A stretch of DNA of 64,000 nt, taken from Pseudomonadota bacterium (lineage in GTDB: Bacteria; Pseudomonadota; Alphaproteobacteria; Micropepsales; Micropepsaceae). Under the pieces are notes generated by a model that was not told the origin of the DNA, did no database searches, and worked only from the letters and a program-made list of their open reading frames with translations. This document shows positions 32,937-42,185 of this stretch, piece after piece. Every line of letters begins with the position of its first letter. The stretch's first letter is position 1. The stretch is from positions 1 through 64,000 of the forward strand of contig JACQDN010000021.1 of the NCBI GenBank assembly GCA_016201105.1, in the 5' to 3' direction. The position numbers and the translations under genes were made by a program.

Positions 32937-34658
32937 ATGGCGACCGAATTCGATCTGGTAATCCGAGGCGGCACCCTGGCCGACGGACTGGGCGGGGAAC
33001 TTCGCGATGCCGACGTGGCCGTTCGCGAGGGCACCATCGTAGCGGTGGGCAGAGTCTCCGGCAAAGGAAAAGAAGAGATCGATGCCAGGGACCGCATCGT
33101 CACGCCCGGCTTCGTGGACATTCACACCCATTACGACGGACAGGCGACGTGGGATTCCCGCCTGCAGCCGTCGAGCTGGCATGGCGTGACCACGGTGGTG
33201 ATGGGCAATTGCGGCGTTGGCTTCGCGCCGGTGCGCACATCCGATCACGATCGGCTCATCGAATTGATGGAAGGGGTGGAGGATATTCCCGGCGCCGCTC
33301 TTCACGAAGGCCTTTCCTGGAATTGGGAAAGCTTCGGCGACTATCTGGGTGCGCTGGAGAAGAAACCTCACGACGTGGATGTTTGCGCCCAGCTTCCGCA
33401 CGGCGCCTTGCGCGTCTATGTGATGGGCGAACGCGGCGCCAAGCTTGAAGCGGCGACGCAAGGCGATATCGCGCAAATGCGGGCGCTGACGGCAGAAGCC
33501 ATGCGCGCCGGCGCGCTCGGCTTTACCACTTCGCGCACGCTCAACCACCGCACCGTCAAAGGCGATCCTACCCCATCGCTGCGCGCCACCCATGAAGAGC
33601 TGCTCGGCATTGCCAAGGGCATGAAGGACGCCGGAAGCGGCGTCTTCGAATTGATCTCGGATTTCGACAATCCCGATCCCGTCACCGAATTCGGCATGAT
33701 CCGCAGGCTGGTGCAGGAAAGCGGCCGCCCGCTGTCGCTCTCGCTGGCACAGGCGGGAAATCCAGATGGCTGGCGCGGGCTTCTGGCCATGATCGAACAG
33801 GCTTCGCGCGATGGCCTCGCGATCCGCGGCCAAGTGGCGCCGCGGCCCATCGGAATTCTTCTGGGCCTGCAGGGCACGCTCAATCCGTTCTCGGCGCACG
33901 AGACTTTCGCGGAAATCAAAGACAAAAGCCTCGCCGAGAAAGTCCGCATCATGCGCGATCCCGCCTTCAAGGCGCGGATGCTCGCGGAAACCGGCGCGCG
34001 GCAGACCCATCCCTTGGCGCGGCGCGTCATGGCATTCGACCGCATCTTCCCGCTGGGCGATCCTCCGAACTATGAACCGCCGAAAGAAACCGCGCTTGCG
34101 GCCATCGCGAAACGCGAGGGCAGGCCGGCGCAGGACGTCGCCTACGACATGCTGCTGCAAGACGCAGGCAAAGCGTTCCTCTTCATGCCGTTCGCCAACT
34201 ACGCGAATTTCAATCTCGACGTCTGCGGCGAGATGATCGCGCACAAGGATTGCGTGATGGGCCTGGGCGACGGCGGCGCCCATGTCGGCATTATTTCCGA
34301 CGGCAGCTATCCCACCTATCTGCTGACCCATTGGGGCCGCGACCGTAGTCACGGCCGCTTCGATCTCGGCTATCTGGTCAAGCGGCAGACGGCGGACACC
34401 GCGCGCGCGGTGGGGCTTCTGGACCGCGGCGTCGTCGCGCCCGGCATGAAGGCCGATATCAACGTCATCGATTTCGCTTCCTTGCGTGTCGAAGCGCCGA
34501 AGATGGCGTTCGATCTTCCCGCCGGCGGCAAACGCTTGCTGCAAGGCGCCAGCGGCTACGACGCAACGATCGTCTCGGGCGAAATCACCTATCGCAAGGG
34601 CGAAGCGACGACGGCGCTTCCCGGCAAACTCGTGCGCGGTCCGCAAGCCGCACCCTGA
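32937..34658 (+). CDS. N-acyl-D-amino-acid deacylase-like amidohydrolase
   Basis: A 573-residue metal-dependent amidohydrolase of the D-aminoacylase/dihydroorotase-like superfamily. FDLVIRGGTLADGLGG starts the small beta domain, and TPGFVDIHTHYDGQATWD has the HxH metal motif. VVMGNCGVGFAP holds the Cys that bridges metals in D-aminoacylases. The DGGAHVGI segment with its Asp and the closing small domain (GVVAPGMKADINVIDF) are also present. Such enzymes remove N-acyl groups from D-amino acids or act on related amides in the cytoplasm. A TauD-type dioxygenase gene follows after 21 bases and is probably co-transcribed. The substrate is not resolved. Confidence 0.88.
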   Translation: MATEFDLVIRGGTLADGLGGELRDADVAVREGTIVAVGRVSGKGKEEIDARDRIVTPGFVDIHTHYDGQATWDSRLQPSSWHGVTTVVMGNCGVGFAPVRTSDHDRLIELMEGVEDIPGAALHEGLSWNWESFGDYLGALEKKPHDVDVCAQLPHGALRVYVMGERGAKLEAATQGDIAQMRALTAEAMRAGALGFTTSRTLNHRTVKGDPTPSLRATHEELLGIAKGMKDAGSGVFELISDFDNPDPVTEFGMIRRLVQESGRPLSLSLAQAGNPDGWRGLLAMIEQASRDGLAIRGQVAPRPIGILLGLQGTLNPFSAHETFAEIKDKSLAEKVRIMRDPAFKARMLAETGARQTHPLARRVMAFDRIFPLGDPPNYEPPKETALAAIAKREGRPAQDVAYDMLLQDAGKAFLFMPFANYANFNLDVCGEMIAHKDCVMGLGDGGAHVGIISDGSYPTYLLTHWGRDRSHGRFDLGYLVKRQTADTARAVGLLDRGVVAPGMKADINVIDFASLRVEAPKMAFDLPAGGKRLLQGASGYDATIVSGEITYRKGEATTALPGKLVRGPQAAP

Positions 34659-34679
34659 TCCGGCGAGAGGAAGACACGC

Positions 34680-35723
34680 ATGGATGTGAAGCTGAAACCC
34701 CGCCCGCTGGAAACCCATGTCGATTGGCTGCACGACGATGTGCAGGACGAGAGCCGTTGGACTCTGGAGTTGACGGACGACGATCACCGCGAATTGGACC
34801 GCGCGCTGAAAGTCGCCAAGTCGCATTCCGACAGTTTGCTCGACATCGGACTGGCGCAGTTTCCATTGGAGAATTTCGCAATCAAACTGAAAGCGATCGA
34901 GTGCGATCTCATGGAAGGCCGCGGCTTCGTGCGCATCCGCGCGCTCGATTCCGGCAGATACTCCGACGACGATCTGACGATGCTCTATTGGGGCATCGGC
35001 ATTCATCTGGGCGATCCCTGGCCGCAGAACCACTACGGTCACGTGATGGGCGACGTGACGGATCAGGGCAAGGCGCTCGACGATCCCACCATTCGCGGCA
35101 ACGAGATCGGGCAGGTCGGTCTCGACTACCACACCGACGGCGCCGATCTGATTGGGCTGATGTGCCTGCGCAGCGCGAAATCCGGCGGACTTTCCTGCGT
35201 CGCCAACGTGGTGGCGATCTACAACGAGCTGGTGAAGACGCGGCCCGATCTGGTGGCCGCGCTCTACGAGCCGCTACCTTACGATCTGCGCGGCGAACAG
35301 GCGCCGGGTGCGAAACCGTTCTACACCTTTCCGGTCTTCACCGAACACGCCGACCGGCTCTTCGTCCGCTTCATTCCGCAATACATCTATGCCTCGCAGC
35401 GCCATGCCGAAGCACCGCGCGTCACGCCGGTTGTTCGCGAAGCGCTCGATACCGTAAACGCGATGGCGCGCGATCCGCGCTACAACGTCTACATGGATCT
35501 GCAGCCGGGCGAGATGCAGTTCATCAACAATTATCATGTGCTGCATGGCCGCTCGGACTATCGCGACGATCCCGCCACCGGCCACAAGCGGCATTTGAAG
35601 CGGCTATGGCTGGCGACCCGTTATCTGAAAGACAGGCCCGAGCGTTTTCAGCGCCGCGTCCAGTCGCACTGGAACAACACCCTCAGCGTCAGCAAGATCA
35701 AACCGGCGGACCGGCCGCATTAG
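34680..35723 (+). CDS. TauD/TfdA-family Fe(II)/2-oxoglutarate dioxygenase
   Basis: A 347-residue non-haem iron dioxygenase. The HxD part of the iron site is in LDYHTDGADLIGLMCL, the distal His is in NNYHVLHGRSDY, and a 2-oxoglutarate-binding Arg lies in RLWLATRYL. The N-terminal region of about 100 residues, including DDVQDESRWTLELTDDDHRE, is typical of the larger TauD-like subgroup (gamma-butyrobetaine-hydroxylase-like length). It would hydroxylate an organic substrate using O2 and 2-oxoglutarate. GAGAGGAAG precedes the start. It shares a run with the deacylase-like gene and converges on a TonB receptor, so uptake and breakdown of one compound is plausible. Confidence 0.9.
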   Translation: MDVKLKPRPLETHVDWLHDDVQDESRWTLELTDDDHRELDRALKVAKSHSDSLLDIGLAQFPLENFAIKLKAIECDLMEGRGFVRIRALDSGRYSDDDLTMLYWGIGIHLGDPWPQNHYGHVMGDVTDQGKALDDPTIRGNEIGQVGLDYHTDGADLIGLMCLRSAKSGGLSCVANVVAIYNELVKTRPDLVAALYEPLPYDLRGEQAPGAKPFYTFPVFTEHADRLFVRFIPQYIYASQRHAEAPRVTPVVREALDTVNAMARDPRYNVYMDLQPGEMQFINNYHVLHGRSDYRDDPATGHKRHLKRLWLATRYLKDRPERFQRRVQSHWNNTLSVSKIKPADRPH

Positions 35724-35747
35724 CCTCACCCAAAAAAAGAGAAATCT

Positions 35748-35777
35748 CCCTCTCCCCCGCTGAAGCGGGGCAGAGGG
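35748..35777. terminator. Hairpin between convergent dioxygenase and TonB-receptor genes
   Basis: CCCTCTCCCCCGC and GCGGGGCAGAGGG form a long GC-rich stem around TGAA. On the minus strand it is followed by a T-rich tract (TTTCTCTTTTTTT), giving a good intrinsic terminator for the receptor gene. It probably works in both directions. Confidence 0.7.
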
Positions 35778-35785
35778 AAAAGGTA

Positions 35786-38020
35786 TCAGTCAAACTTATG
35801 CGTCAACTCCACCCCAAACGTCCGCGGGGCGTTGAAGATGCGATAGCCCATGCCGACGCCGTCGTCGGTCGCCTGTACGACGTGGCGTTCGTCGAACAGG
35901 TTCTTGGCCCACAGCGCCAGTTCCCAATTGCCGTCGGAGGTGGTGAGGGACGCCCGCGCGTTGTAAACCCAATAGGCGCCGCCCACGAGATAGGGCGTGT
36001 TGAGTGCTTCCTTGAAGACCTTGCCGCCGTACTCGGCGCTGAACTGCACCGCGCCGACATAGTCGCCGAACACGGGATGTTCGTAACTCACCGAACCGTT
36101 GAACGAAACGTTGGGCGCGTCCGGCAGCTTGTTGCCCGCAGGCACGGGCACGCCGACCGAGAAGGCGCCGAGCCTGGTGTGCAGCAAGCCCAGGCCGGCG
36201 CGCAGCATCAGCCCATCCACCGGCACCCAGGTCGCATCGAGATCGAGGCCGTAGATGGTGGCGCGGTGGATATTGCCGAGCTTGATCAGCGATACCGCGC
36301 CGACGCTGGTGAAGGTCTGAGCCTGCAGATCGGTATAATCGTAGTAGAAGACACTTGAATCGACGAGCAGTGTGTGATGGGCGAGGTTCGCCTTGATGCC
36401 CGCTTCGTAGTCGGTCAGCTCTTCGGGCTTGTAGGGCGCCAGCGCGAAGCTGTTCGTCGTGATGCCGTTGAAGAAGCCGCCGCTCTTGGTGCCGCGCGAG
36501 ATGCTGAGATACAGCAGCGTGTCTTCGTCCGGATTCCAGTTTAGCGCCGTGCGCCATGACCAGTTGGTGTCGTGGATCGAGGCGTTTTCATGTGAGAGGG
36601 CGAACGGTCCCGGCGTACCGAACGGGCAACCCGGCGTGAAAAAGCACAGGAAGCTGAAACCGGTGGGATTCTCGTCCGTCGTGCCGCCGACATAGCTGCG
36701 CCGCTCGTTGGTGTAGCGCAAGCCGCCGGTGAGCGCGACTTGATTGTTGAAGTGATATTTGGCCTGACCGAACAGGGCGGCGGATGTCGTCTTCTGGTCG
36801 GCTTCGATCAGGACTTCGGTGCCGAAGAGGTCGTTGAGAAAACCAGGCGTGTGGGTTTGCACGTGGTCGAACGAATAGTAGGCGCCGGTGAGCCAGTCCC
36901 AGGCGCCGGAAGTTCCGGCCAGCCGCAATTCTTCGCTGAATTGGCGCACTTTGTCGTTCTGGTCGAACTCGGCGTCGGTGGTGGGTGCCGCATCCGCGTC
37001 GATATAGAAGCCGCGCTTGAAATCGATGTAGCCGGTGACCGAGGTCAGCGTCGCCCACCCCAGATCGTCGTCGATCTTCAGCGTCGTTCCCCAGCGATCC
37101 ACACGATTGGGCGCCTTGTGGTTCCAGTCGCCGCGGAACGGATTCTTTGTCGTGTCCGTATAGAGATGCGCGTTCACGCAGTGCGACGGATCGCTGAAAT
37201 CGGGACAGGACGCCGGCGTCAGCGGAATGGTGCCGAAGAATTTGCCGACGCCGAGTTCGGAGCGGCTGCGTTCGCCTTCCAGCTTCAAAAGCACGCTCAA
37301 GGTGGATGTCGGATTCCACAAGGCCTGGGCGCGGCCGAGCAGGATATCCTGCCGTCCCAGATCGCGATGCTGCGTGCGACTGAACCAGTATCCTTCGCCT
37401 TGCTGGATCGTGCGCGCGGAGAAGCGCAGCGCCAACGTATCGCTCACAGGCACGTTGACGTAGCCGTTGGCGTCGAAGGTCTGGAAATTGCCGTAGCCGG
37501 CCGCGATTAGTCCGGACGTGCCGTCGAAATTGGGCTTGGCGGAGATCACGTTGATGGCACCCGCCGTGGAGTTACGCCCATAAAGCGTTCCCTGCGGGCC
37601 CTTGAGAACTTCGATCCGGTCGAGATCGAAGAAGTTGAAATCCATTTCCGCGAACGAGGTCAGGAACACATCGTCGATATAGACGCCGACACTGGAATTG
37701 TTGGTGGAGGAGAAATCGTCGAGGCCGACGCCGCGGATGGTGATGATTTGCTGTGCGCCGGGAATGTTCGACTTGACGTCGACATTGGGGACCATGGTGG
37801 GAAGGTCGGTGGCGGTGTCGATACGCCCGATGCGGAGGTCTTCCGAATCGATCGAAGTCACATTGATGCCGACCTTGAGGATGCTTTCCGAGGTCTTTTC
37901 CGCCGTCACCTGGACGGTTTCGATGGTGTCCGCGGCCAGCGCCGGCGCGGCGAGCGCCAGAACAAAGCTCGAGGCAAGAAGGAATTGGGGCCCAAAAGCC
38001 CGCGTGCGGCGGCTCAACAT
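35786..38020 (-). CDS. TonB-dependent outer-membrane receptor
   Basis: A 744-residue outer-membrane transporter. A signal peptide ends near ALAADTIE, and a TonB-box-like IETVQVTA follows. The plug has ITIRGVGLDDFSS, VYIDDVFL and EVLKGPQGTLYGRNSTAGAIN, and the barrel ends FNAPRTFGVELTHKF with terminal Phe-Asp. It is paralogous in style to the first receptor of the window but clearly distinct. GGGAGG lies before the ATG. The gene faces a divergent regulator with two TetR units across a 150-base gap, and the deacylase/dioxygenase pair converges on it. The ligand may be the substrate of those enzymes. Confidence 0.92.
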   Translation of the reverse strand: MLSRRTRAFGPQFLLASSFVLALAAPALAADTIETVQVTAEKTSESILKVGINVTSIDSEDLRIGRIDTATDLPTMVPNVDVKSNIPGAQQIITIRGVGLDDFSSTNNSSVGVYIDDVFLTSFAEMDFNFFDLDRIEVLKGPQGTLYGRNSTAGAINVISAKPNFDGTSGLIAAGYGNFQTFDANGYVNVPVSDTLALRFSARTIQQGEGYWFSRTQHRDLGRQDILLGRAQALWNPTSTLSVLLKLEGERSRSELGVGKFFGTIPLTPASCPDFSDPSHCVNAHLYTDTTKNPFRGDWNHKAPNRVDRWGTTLKIDDDLGWATLTSVTGYIDFKRGFYIDADAAPTTDAEFDQNDKVRQFSEELRLAGTSGAWDWLTGAYYSFDHVQTHTPGFLNDLFGTEVLIEADQKTTSAALFGQAKYHFNNQVALTGGLRYTNERRSYVGGTTDENPTGFSFLCFFTPGCPFGTPGPFALSHENASIHDTNWSWRTALNWNPDEDTLLYLSISRGTKSGGFFNGITTNSFALAPYKPEELTDYEAGIKANLAHHTLLVDSSVFYYDYTDLQAQTFTSVGAVSLIKLGNIHRATIYGLDLDATWVPVDGLMLRAGLGLLHTRLGAFSVGVPVPAGNKLPDAPNVSFNGSVSYEHPVFGDYVGAVQFSAEYGGKVFKEALNTPYLVGGAYWVYNARASLTTSDGNWELALWAKNLFDERHVVQATDDGVGMGYRIFNAPRTFGVELTHKFD

Positions 38021-38062
38021 GACGGCGACCTCCCCAGATCGATGATCGGCTCTCGGGCCGAT

Positions 38063-38090
38063 TTGACACTAAAGTATGTTATCGTAACTA
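38063..38090 (+). promoter_or_regulatory. Candidate promoter and small inverted repeat for the double-TetR gene
   Basis: TTGACA (38063-38068), a 16-base spacer and TAACTA (38085-38090) form a plausible sigma-70-like promoter reading toward the regulator gene. The spacer/-10 region holds GTTATCGTAAC (38078-38088), an inverted repeat with GTTA/TAAC arms that could be an autoregulatory operator shared with the divergent receptor gene. Confidence 0.45.
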
Positions 38091-38170
38091 CACGTCTACA
38101 CCTCTTGTCAACCGGTTTGACGCTTGGGTATGCTTTGGCAAGCCTGCGTTAAGGGCGATTTGGAAGCGAT

Positions 38171-39454
38171 GTGACCGCAATGCTGCAGCCCAATGCCAGG
38201 ACTTCGACCGTTCCGCCCAAGCGGGAAGACCTCGTTGCGGCACGTGCGGCCAAAAAGGCGGTGCTGCTGGAGGAGGCGGCGCAGGAGTTCAACGCGCGCG
38301 GCATCTCGGGCGCCTCGATTGGGCGCATCGCGCGGCGCATGGGTCTGACACGCGCCGCGGTCTACTACTACGTGAAAGAACGCGACGAGTTGGCGGCCCA
38401 ATGTTACCGCCGAACTTGTGCGCTGATGCAGGATGATCTCGAAGCGGCGCAAGCGTTGAAGGCCGATGGGCTGGTGAAGGTGCTCGCGTTCTTGCGGCTC
38501 TCGCTCGATCCCAAGCGCGCACCGGTCGCGGCTTTGAGCGAACTCGACTACCTGGAAGGCCCTACGCGCAGCGCCATCACAGCCGCGCATGCCAAGAACG
38601 TCGCCGTTTTGCGCGCCTTGATCCGCGGCGGGATCGAAGATGGCAGTATCCGATTGTGCGACGATGAAATTATCACGCAGACATTAATCGGAACGATCAC
38701 CTGGATTCCGCTGTCGGTGGACTGGGTCGAAGGCACCGACGAGACCTTTCGCGCCCGCACGGTGGATGCGCTCGCCGATATCATTGTCAACGGCCATGCG
38801 AGCGATCGTGATTTCCGCTTCACCTCGCCGATCGCCATCGAATCGTTTTTTCCCGAACCGCCGAATGCTTTCGATCGTCGCGCCAACTCCGCCGCGAAGA
38901 TCGAACGATTGCTGATGACCGCGTCGCAGCTTTTCAATCGGCGCGGCATCGACGGCACGTCGCTGGACGACATCACCAACGCGCTCGGCGCCACCAAGGG
39001 CGCGCTCTATCACTATCTCGACAACAAGACCGATCTCGTGGTGCGCTGCTACAAGCGCGCCTTCGCGCTCTACGAACGCTTCGCGGATGCCAGCGACGCC
39101 AAAGGCCGCAGCGGGTTTGAACGCGCGCTCATCGGCGTCTATCTCAACGTGCAAGCCCACACTTGCGGACTTTCACCGCTCATTCAGATGGTGGGTTCGG
39201 CCGCGCTACCGCCGGGCGCACGGCGCGACATCACCCGCCGCGCCCGCGCGCTGCAGCGCCGGTTTGAAGGTTTCGGCAAGCAGGGTTTAGCCGATAAGTC
39301 CTTCCGGGCGTTGGATTTTGACGCAGTGGCTCAGTTGGGCGCCGGCACCTTCCAATGGCTGCCCAAATGGTTCTCGACTGACGATCCGCGTGCGAGCGGC
39401 GCGCTCGCATCGGAGGTGGTCGATCTCTTCATCAAGGGACTGCGCCCGCGATGA
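38171..39454 (+). CDS. Tandem TetR regulator (two TetR units in one chain)
   Basis: A 427-residue protein, twice the normal TetR length. Unit one (about 25-215) has an HTH in LEEAAQEFNARGISGASIG, RIARRMGLTRAAVYYYVKERDEL. Unit two (about 235-427) has LLMTASQLFNRRGIDGTSLD, DITNALGATKGALYHYLDNKTDLV. Each HTH is followed by its own helical ligand/dimer domain, and there is no stop or frameshift between them. A single chain could bind DNA as an intramolecular pseudo-dimer. GTG 38171 (GGAAG upstream) is used; ATG 38180 is possible. It is divergent from the TonB receptor and overlaps the serine-hydrolase gene by four bases, so both are likely targets. Confidence 0.9.
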   Translation: MTAMLQPNARTSTVPPKREDLVAARAAKKAVLLEEAAQEFNARGISGASIGRIARRMGLTRAAVYYYVKERDELAAQCYRRTCALMQDDLEAAQALKADGLVKVLAFLRLSLDPKRAPVAALSELDYLEGPTRSAITAAHAKNVAVLRALIRGGIEDGSIRLCDDEIITQTLIGTITWIPLSVDWVEGTDETFRARTVDALADIIVNGHASDRDFRFTSPIAIESFFPEPPNAFDRRANSAAKIERLLMTASQLFNRRGIDGTSLDDITNALGATKGALYHYLDNKTDLVVRCYKRAFALYERFADASDAKGRSGFERALIGVYLNVQAHTCGLSPLIQMVGSAALPPGARRDITRRARALQRRFEGFGKQGLADKSFRALDFDAVAQLGAGTFQWLPKWFSTDDPRASGALASEVVDLFIKGLRPR

Positions 39455-40602
39455 GCTGTTACGAGATTGAGGGAACGGTCGCCCCCGGTTTTGAAAAAGC
39501 CCGCGAAGCGTTTGCTGCAAACTTTGTGCATGAGGGCGACTATCAAGAGGTCGGTGCTTCCTTCGCCGCGTTCCATCGTGGACGCTGCGTCGTCGATCTG
39601 TGGGGTGGATACAAGGATCGTGGTCGTACCACACCTTGGGCGCGCGACACGCTGGTCAATGTCTGGTCGAGCACCAAGGGTGTCATAGCGCTCGCGCTCG
39701 CTATGCTGGTGGATCGCGGTGCGCTCCGCTACGAAGACAAAGTGTCTTCGCACTGGCCTGAATTCGCGCAAAACGGCAAAGAGAACATCACTGTCGCGCA
39801 GGTGCTTTCGCACCAAGCGGGATTGCCGGGCTTCGTCGAGCCCACAACCGTTGAAGATCAGTGCGATTGGAACGGCTGTTGCGGAAAACTCGCGCGCCAG
39901 AAGCCGGCGTGGGCGCCCGGCACGGCGACGTCTTATCATGCGATGACCTATGGCTGGCTCGCGGGTGAGATTGTTCGCCGCGTGGCGGGAAAATCCATCG
40001 GCCGGTTCGTGCAGGAAGAGATCGCAAAGCCGCTCGATGCCGATTTTCATATCGGCCTTTCGCAACGCCAGGATGTGCGTGCCGCCGAAATGATCGGTCC
40101 CAAACGCACGGCGCCGGTGCCGCCTTTGTCCGATGCTGCGATGATGGCGCTCACCAACCCGCAGCAAAATCCGCAGAGTCCGAACAGCCGCGCCTGGCGC
40201 GCCGCGGAAATTCCGGCGGCGAACGGGCAGGCCAGCGCGATGGGACTTGCGCGTATCTATGCGGCGATGATCAAGGGGACGCTCGATGGCGCGAAGCTGC
40301 TGTCACCGACAACGATCGCGCGCATGACGACGCCGGCCACATCCGCCGGCCGCGCGGACATGTTCCTGGGATTTGTTGATGCTTGGGGCATGGGTGTGGC
40401 CCTCAATCGTCCCGGCATCTATGGACCGAACCCACGCGCCTTCGGCCACTCCGGTTGGGGTGGCTCTTTTGGTTGCGCCGATCCCGGCGCGCACCTTGCG
40501 ATCGGTTATGTCTGCAACCAGATGGGGCCGGAATTGGTGGGCGATCCACGCACCCAAGGTCTCTGCAGCGCAGTCATCGAAGCGGCTTCCGCCATCGTCT
40601 GA
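39451..40602 (+). CDS. Serine hydrolase, beta-lactamase class C / EstB-like esterase
   Basis: A 383-residue penicillin-binding-protein-like serine hydrolase. The SxxK motif is WSSTKG near residue 73, and the Tyr motif region is GTATSYHAMTYGWLAGEIV, with YHAM in place of the YxN of true beta-lactamases, as is common in EstB-type esterases. GHSGWGGS near the end takes the place of the KTG box. No signal peptide is present, so a cytoplasmic esterase or lactonase role is more likely than antibiotic resistance. The ATGA overlap with the double-TetR gene shows translational coupling, which ties it to that regulator's pathway. Confidence 0.9.
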   Translation: MSCYEIEGTVAPGFEKAREAFAANFVHEGDYQEVGASFAAFHRGRCVVDLWGGYKDRGRTTPWARDTLVNVWSSTKGVIALALAMLVDRGALRYEDKVSSHWPEFAQNGKENITVAQVLSHQAGLPGFVEPTTVEDQCDWNGCCGKLARQKPAWAPGTATSYHAMTYGWLAGEIVRRVAGKSIGRFVQEEIAKPLDADFHIGLSQRQDVRAAEMIGPKRTAPVPPLSDAAMMALTNPQQNPQSPNSRAWRAAEIPAANGQASAMGLARIYAAMIKGTLDGAKLLSPTTIARMTTPATSAGRADMFLGFVDAWGMGVALNRPGIYGPNPRAFGHSGWGGSFGCADPGAHLAIGYVCNQMGPELVGDPRTQGLCSAVIEAASAIV

Positions 40603-40670
40603 GGCTGTGCGCCGCAGTTCCCTCAGGTATAAGGCGGCGTAATTTGCTCCTCCGCTGTTGGGAGCCGTCA

Positions 40671-41015
40671 ATGTCGCGACTATCTATCCTCTTCGCCGCC
40701 ATACTTGTCGCCGCTTCGCCCACCTTTGCGCATGGACTGATGCAGCGCGCCACGCCGATGGCGGGCGAAGCGCTGAAGCAAGGTCCTGCCGCGATCGTCC
40801 TGGAGTTCAGCGAACCGCTCGCGGCGGGCAGCGACATTGCGGTGACCGACCAGAAGGGCCGCCTCGTGCCGGCCGGCAAAGCGGTCTTTTCCGGCAAGAC
40901 GTTGACGCTGAAATTGCCGCCGCTGCAGCCCGGGATCTATCGCGTGCGCTGGCATGCGGTTTCGGTGGATACGCACAAGACCCAGGGGAGTTATCCCTTC
41001 CGAATCGTGCCTTGA
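40671..41015 (+). CDS. copC: CopC-domain periplasmic copper-binding protein
   Basis: A 114-residue exported protein. The signal peptide ends at TFA, and the mature chain would start with His (HGLMQRATP), the N-terminal Cu(II) ligand of CopC proteins. The C-terminal part has HAVSVDTHKTQGSYPF, with the conserved Asp and His that complete the site. CopC binds copper in the periplasm and usually hands it to the CopD membrane protein, which is not encoded next to it; this is an orphan copC. GGGAG precedes the ATG. It lies upstream of the homogentisate operon, with a palindrome and probable promoter between. Confidence 0.88.
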   Translation: MSRLSILFAAILVAASPTFAHGLMQRATPMAGEALKQGPAAIVLEFSEPLAAGSDIAVTDQKGRLVPAGKAVFSGKTLTLKLPPLQPGIYRVRWHAVSVDTHKTQGSYPFRIVP

Positions 41016-41034
41016 CGGGAAGCGGAGGCTTGCG

Positions 41035-41056
41035 GATAGTTTCAATTGAAACTATC
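41035..41056. promoter_or_regulatory. Perfect 22-bp palindrome upstream of hppD
   Basis: Halves GATAGTTTCAA and TTGAAACTATC are exact complements. The site lies 37 bases before the hppD ATG and has the AT-rich, fully symmetric form favoured by MarR-family repressors. The operon's last gene encodes such a protein, which is the natural candidate ligand-responsive repressor. Confidence 0.7.
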
Positions 41057-41093
41057 TTCCCAGCCTAAGAAAACCCTTCGTGAGGAGGCCGAA

Positions 41094-42185
41094 ATGGCGG
41101 CCCTTTGGGACAATCCGATCGGAACCGACGGTTTCGAATTCGTCGAATATACCGCGCCCGATGTCGATCAGCTGCGCAAGCTGTTCGAGACGATGGGCTT
41201 TCGCGCCGTCGCGCGCCACCGTTCCAAGGACGTGACGCTTTATCGGCAGGGCGATGTGAACTTTGTCGTCAACGCGGAACCGGACAGCCACGGCTCGCGC
41301 TTTGCCAAGGCGCACGGGCCGAGCGCTTGCGCCATGGCGTTTCGCGTCAAGGATGCACCCGCGGCTTTGAAGAAACTCACGGCCCTCGGCGCCAAGCCAT
41401 TCCACAATCACGTCGGTCCGATGGAGCTGAATATCCCCGCCATCGAAGGCATCGGCGGCAGTGTGATCTATCTGGTGGACCGTTACGGACCGCATTCGAT
41501 CTACGATGTCGATTTCGTGCCGAGCGATCCGGCGAAGGGCTTCGTTCACGAAGGCGACGGTCTGACCTATATCGATCACGTCACGCACAATGTGTTTCGC
41601 GGCAACATGGACCAATGGGCCGGCTTCTATGAGCGGCTCTTCAACTTCCGCGAGATTCGCTACTTCGACATTGAAGGAAAACTCACCGGCCTCAAGTCGC
41701 GCGCGATGACGAGCCCGGACGGAAAAATCCGCATTCCGATCAACGAATCATCGGACGACAAATCCCAGATCGCCGAATATCTGAACGACTACAAAGGCGA
41801 GGGCATCCAGCACATCGCGCTCGGCACCAACAACATTTACAAGGTGGTAGAGTCGCTCAAGGCTCGCCACGTCGCATTCCAGGACACGCCGGAGACCTAT
41901 TACGAACGGCTCGACAATCGCATCAAAGGCCATGGCGAAGATACCGAGCGCCTGAAGCGCGACCGCATCTTGATGGACGGCGCGCCGACGGAGGAACAGG
42001 GCCTGCTGCTGCAGATTTTTACGCAGAACGCCATTGGCCCGATCTTCTTCGAGATCATCCAGCGTAAGGGCAACGAAGGCTTCGGCGAAGGCAATTTCCG
42101 CGCGCTGTTCGAAAGCATCGAAGCCGATCAGATCAAGCGAGGCGTGTTGGAAGATCCGAGCGAAGCGAAAGATGCACGCTCATGA
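41094..42185 (+). CDS. hppD: 4-hydroxyphenylpyruvate dioxygenase
   Basis: A 363-residue non-haem Fe(II) enzyme converting 4-hydroxyphenylpyruvate to homogentisate, the entry step of tyrosine breakdown. The iron ligands are His162 (DHVTHNV), His240 (GIQHIALG) and Glu320 (FFEIIQRKG), in the two-VOC-module arrangement of the family. The C-terminal GNFRALFESIEADQ helix that gates the active site is present. ATG 41094 is preferred for its GAGGAGG ribosome site; a TTG at 41046 would include the operator palindrome. It is the first gene of a tightly packed operon and overlaps hmgA by four bases. Confidence 0.97.
   Translation: MAALWDNPIGTDGFEFVEYTAPDVDQLRKLFETMGFRAVARHRSKDVTLYRQGDVNFVVNAEPDSHGSRFAKAHGPSACAMAFRVKDAPAALKKLTALGAKPFHNHVGPMELNIPAIEGIGGSVIYLVDRYGPHSIYDVDFVPSDPAKGFVHEGDGLTYIDHVTHNVFRGNMDQWAGFYERLFNFREIRYFDIEGKLTGLKSRAMTSPDGKIRIPINESSDDKSQIAEYLNDYKGEGIQHIALGTNNIYKVVESLKARHVAFQDTPETYYERLDNRIKGHGEDTERLKRDRILMDGAPTEEQGLLLQIFTQNAIGPIFFEIIQRKGNEGFGEGNFRALFESIEADQIKRGVLEDPSEAKDARS

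Noticed and set aside
32832-35132. A 766-codon open frame antisense to the deacylase-like and dioxygenase genes
   Set aside because: Both sense genes have clear metal-site motifs and ribosome sites; the antisense frame has no recognisable domain and reflects G/C-rich third codon positions.
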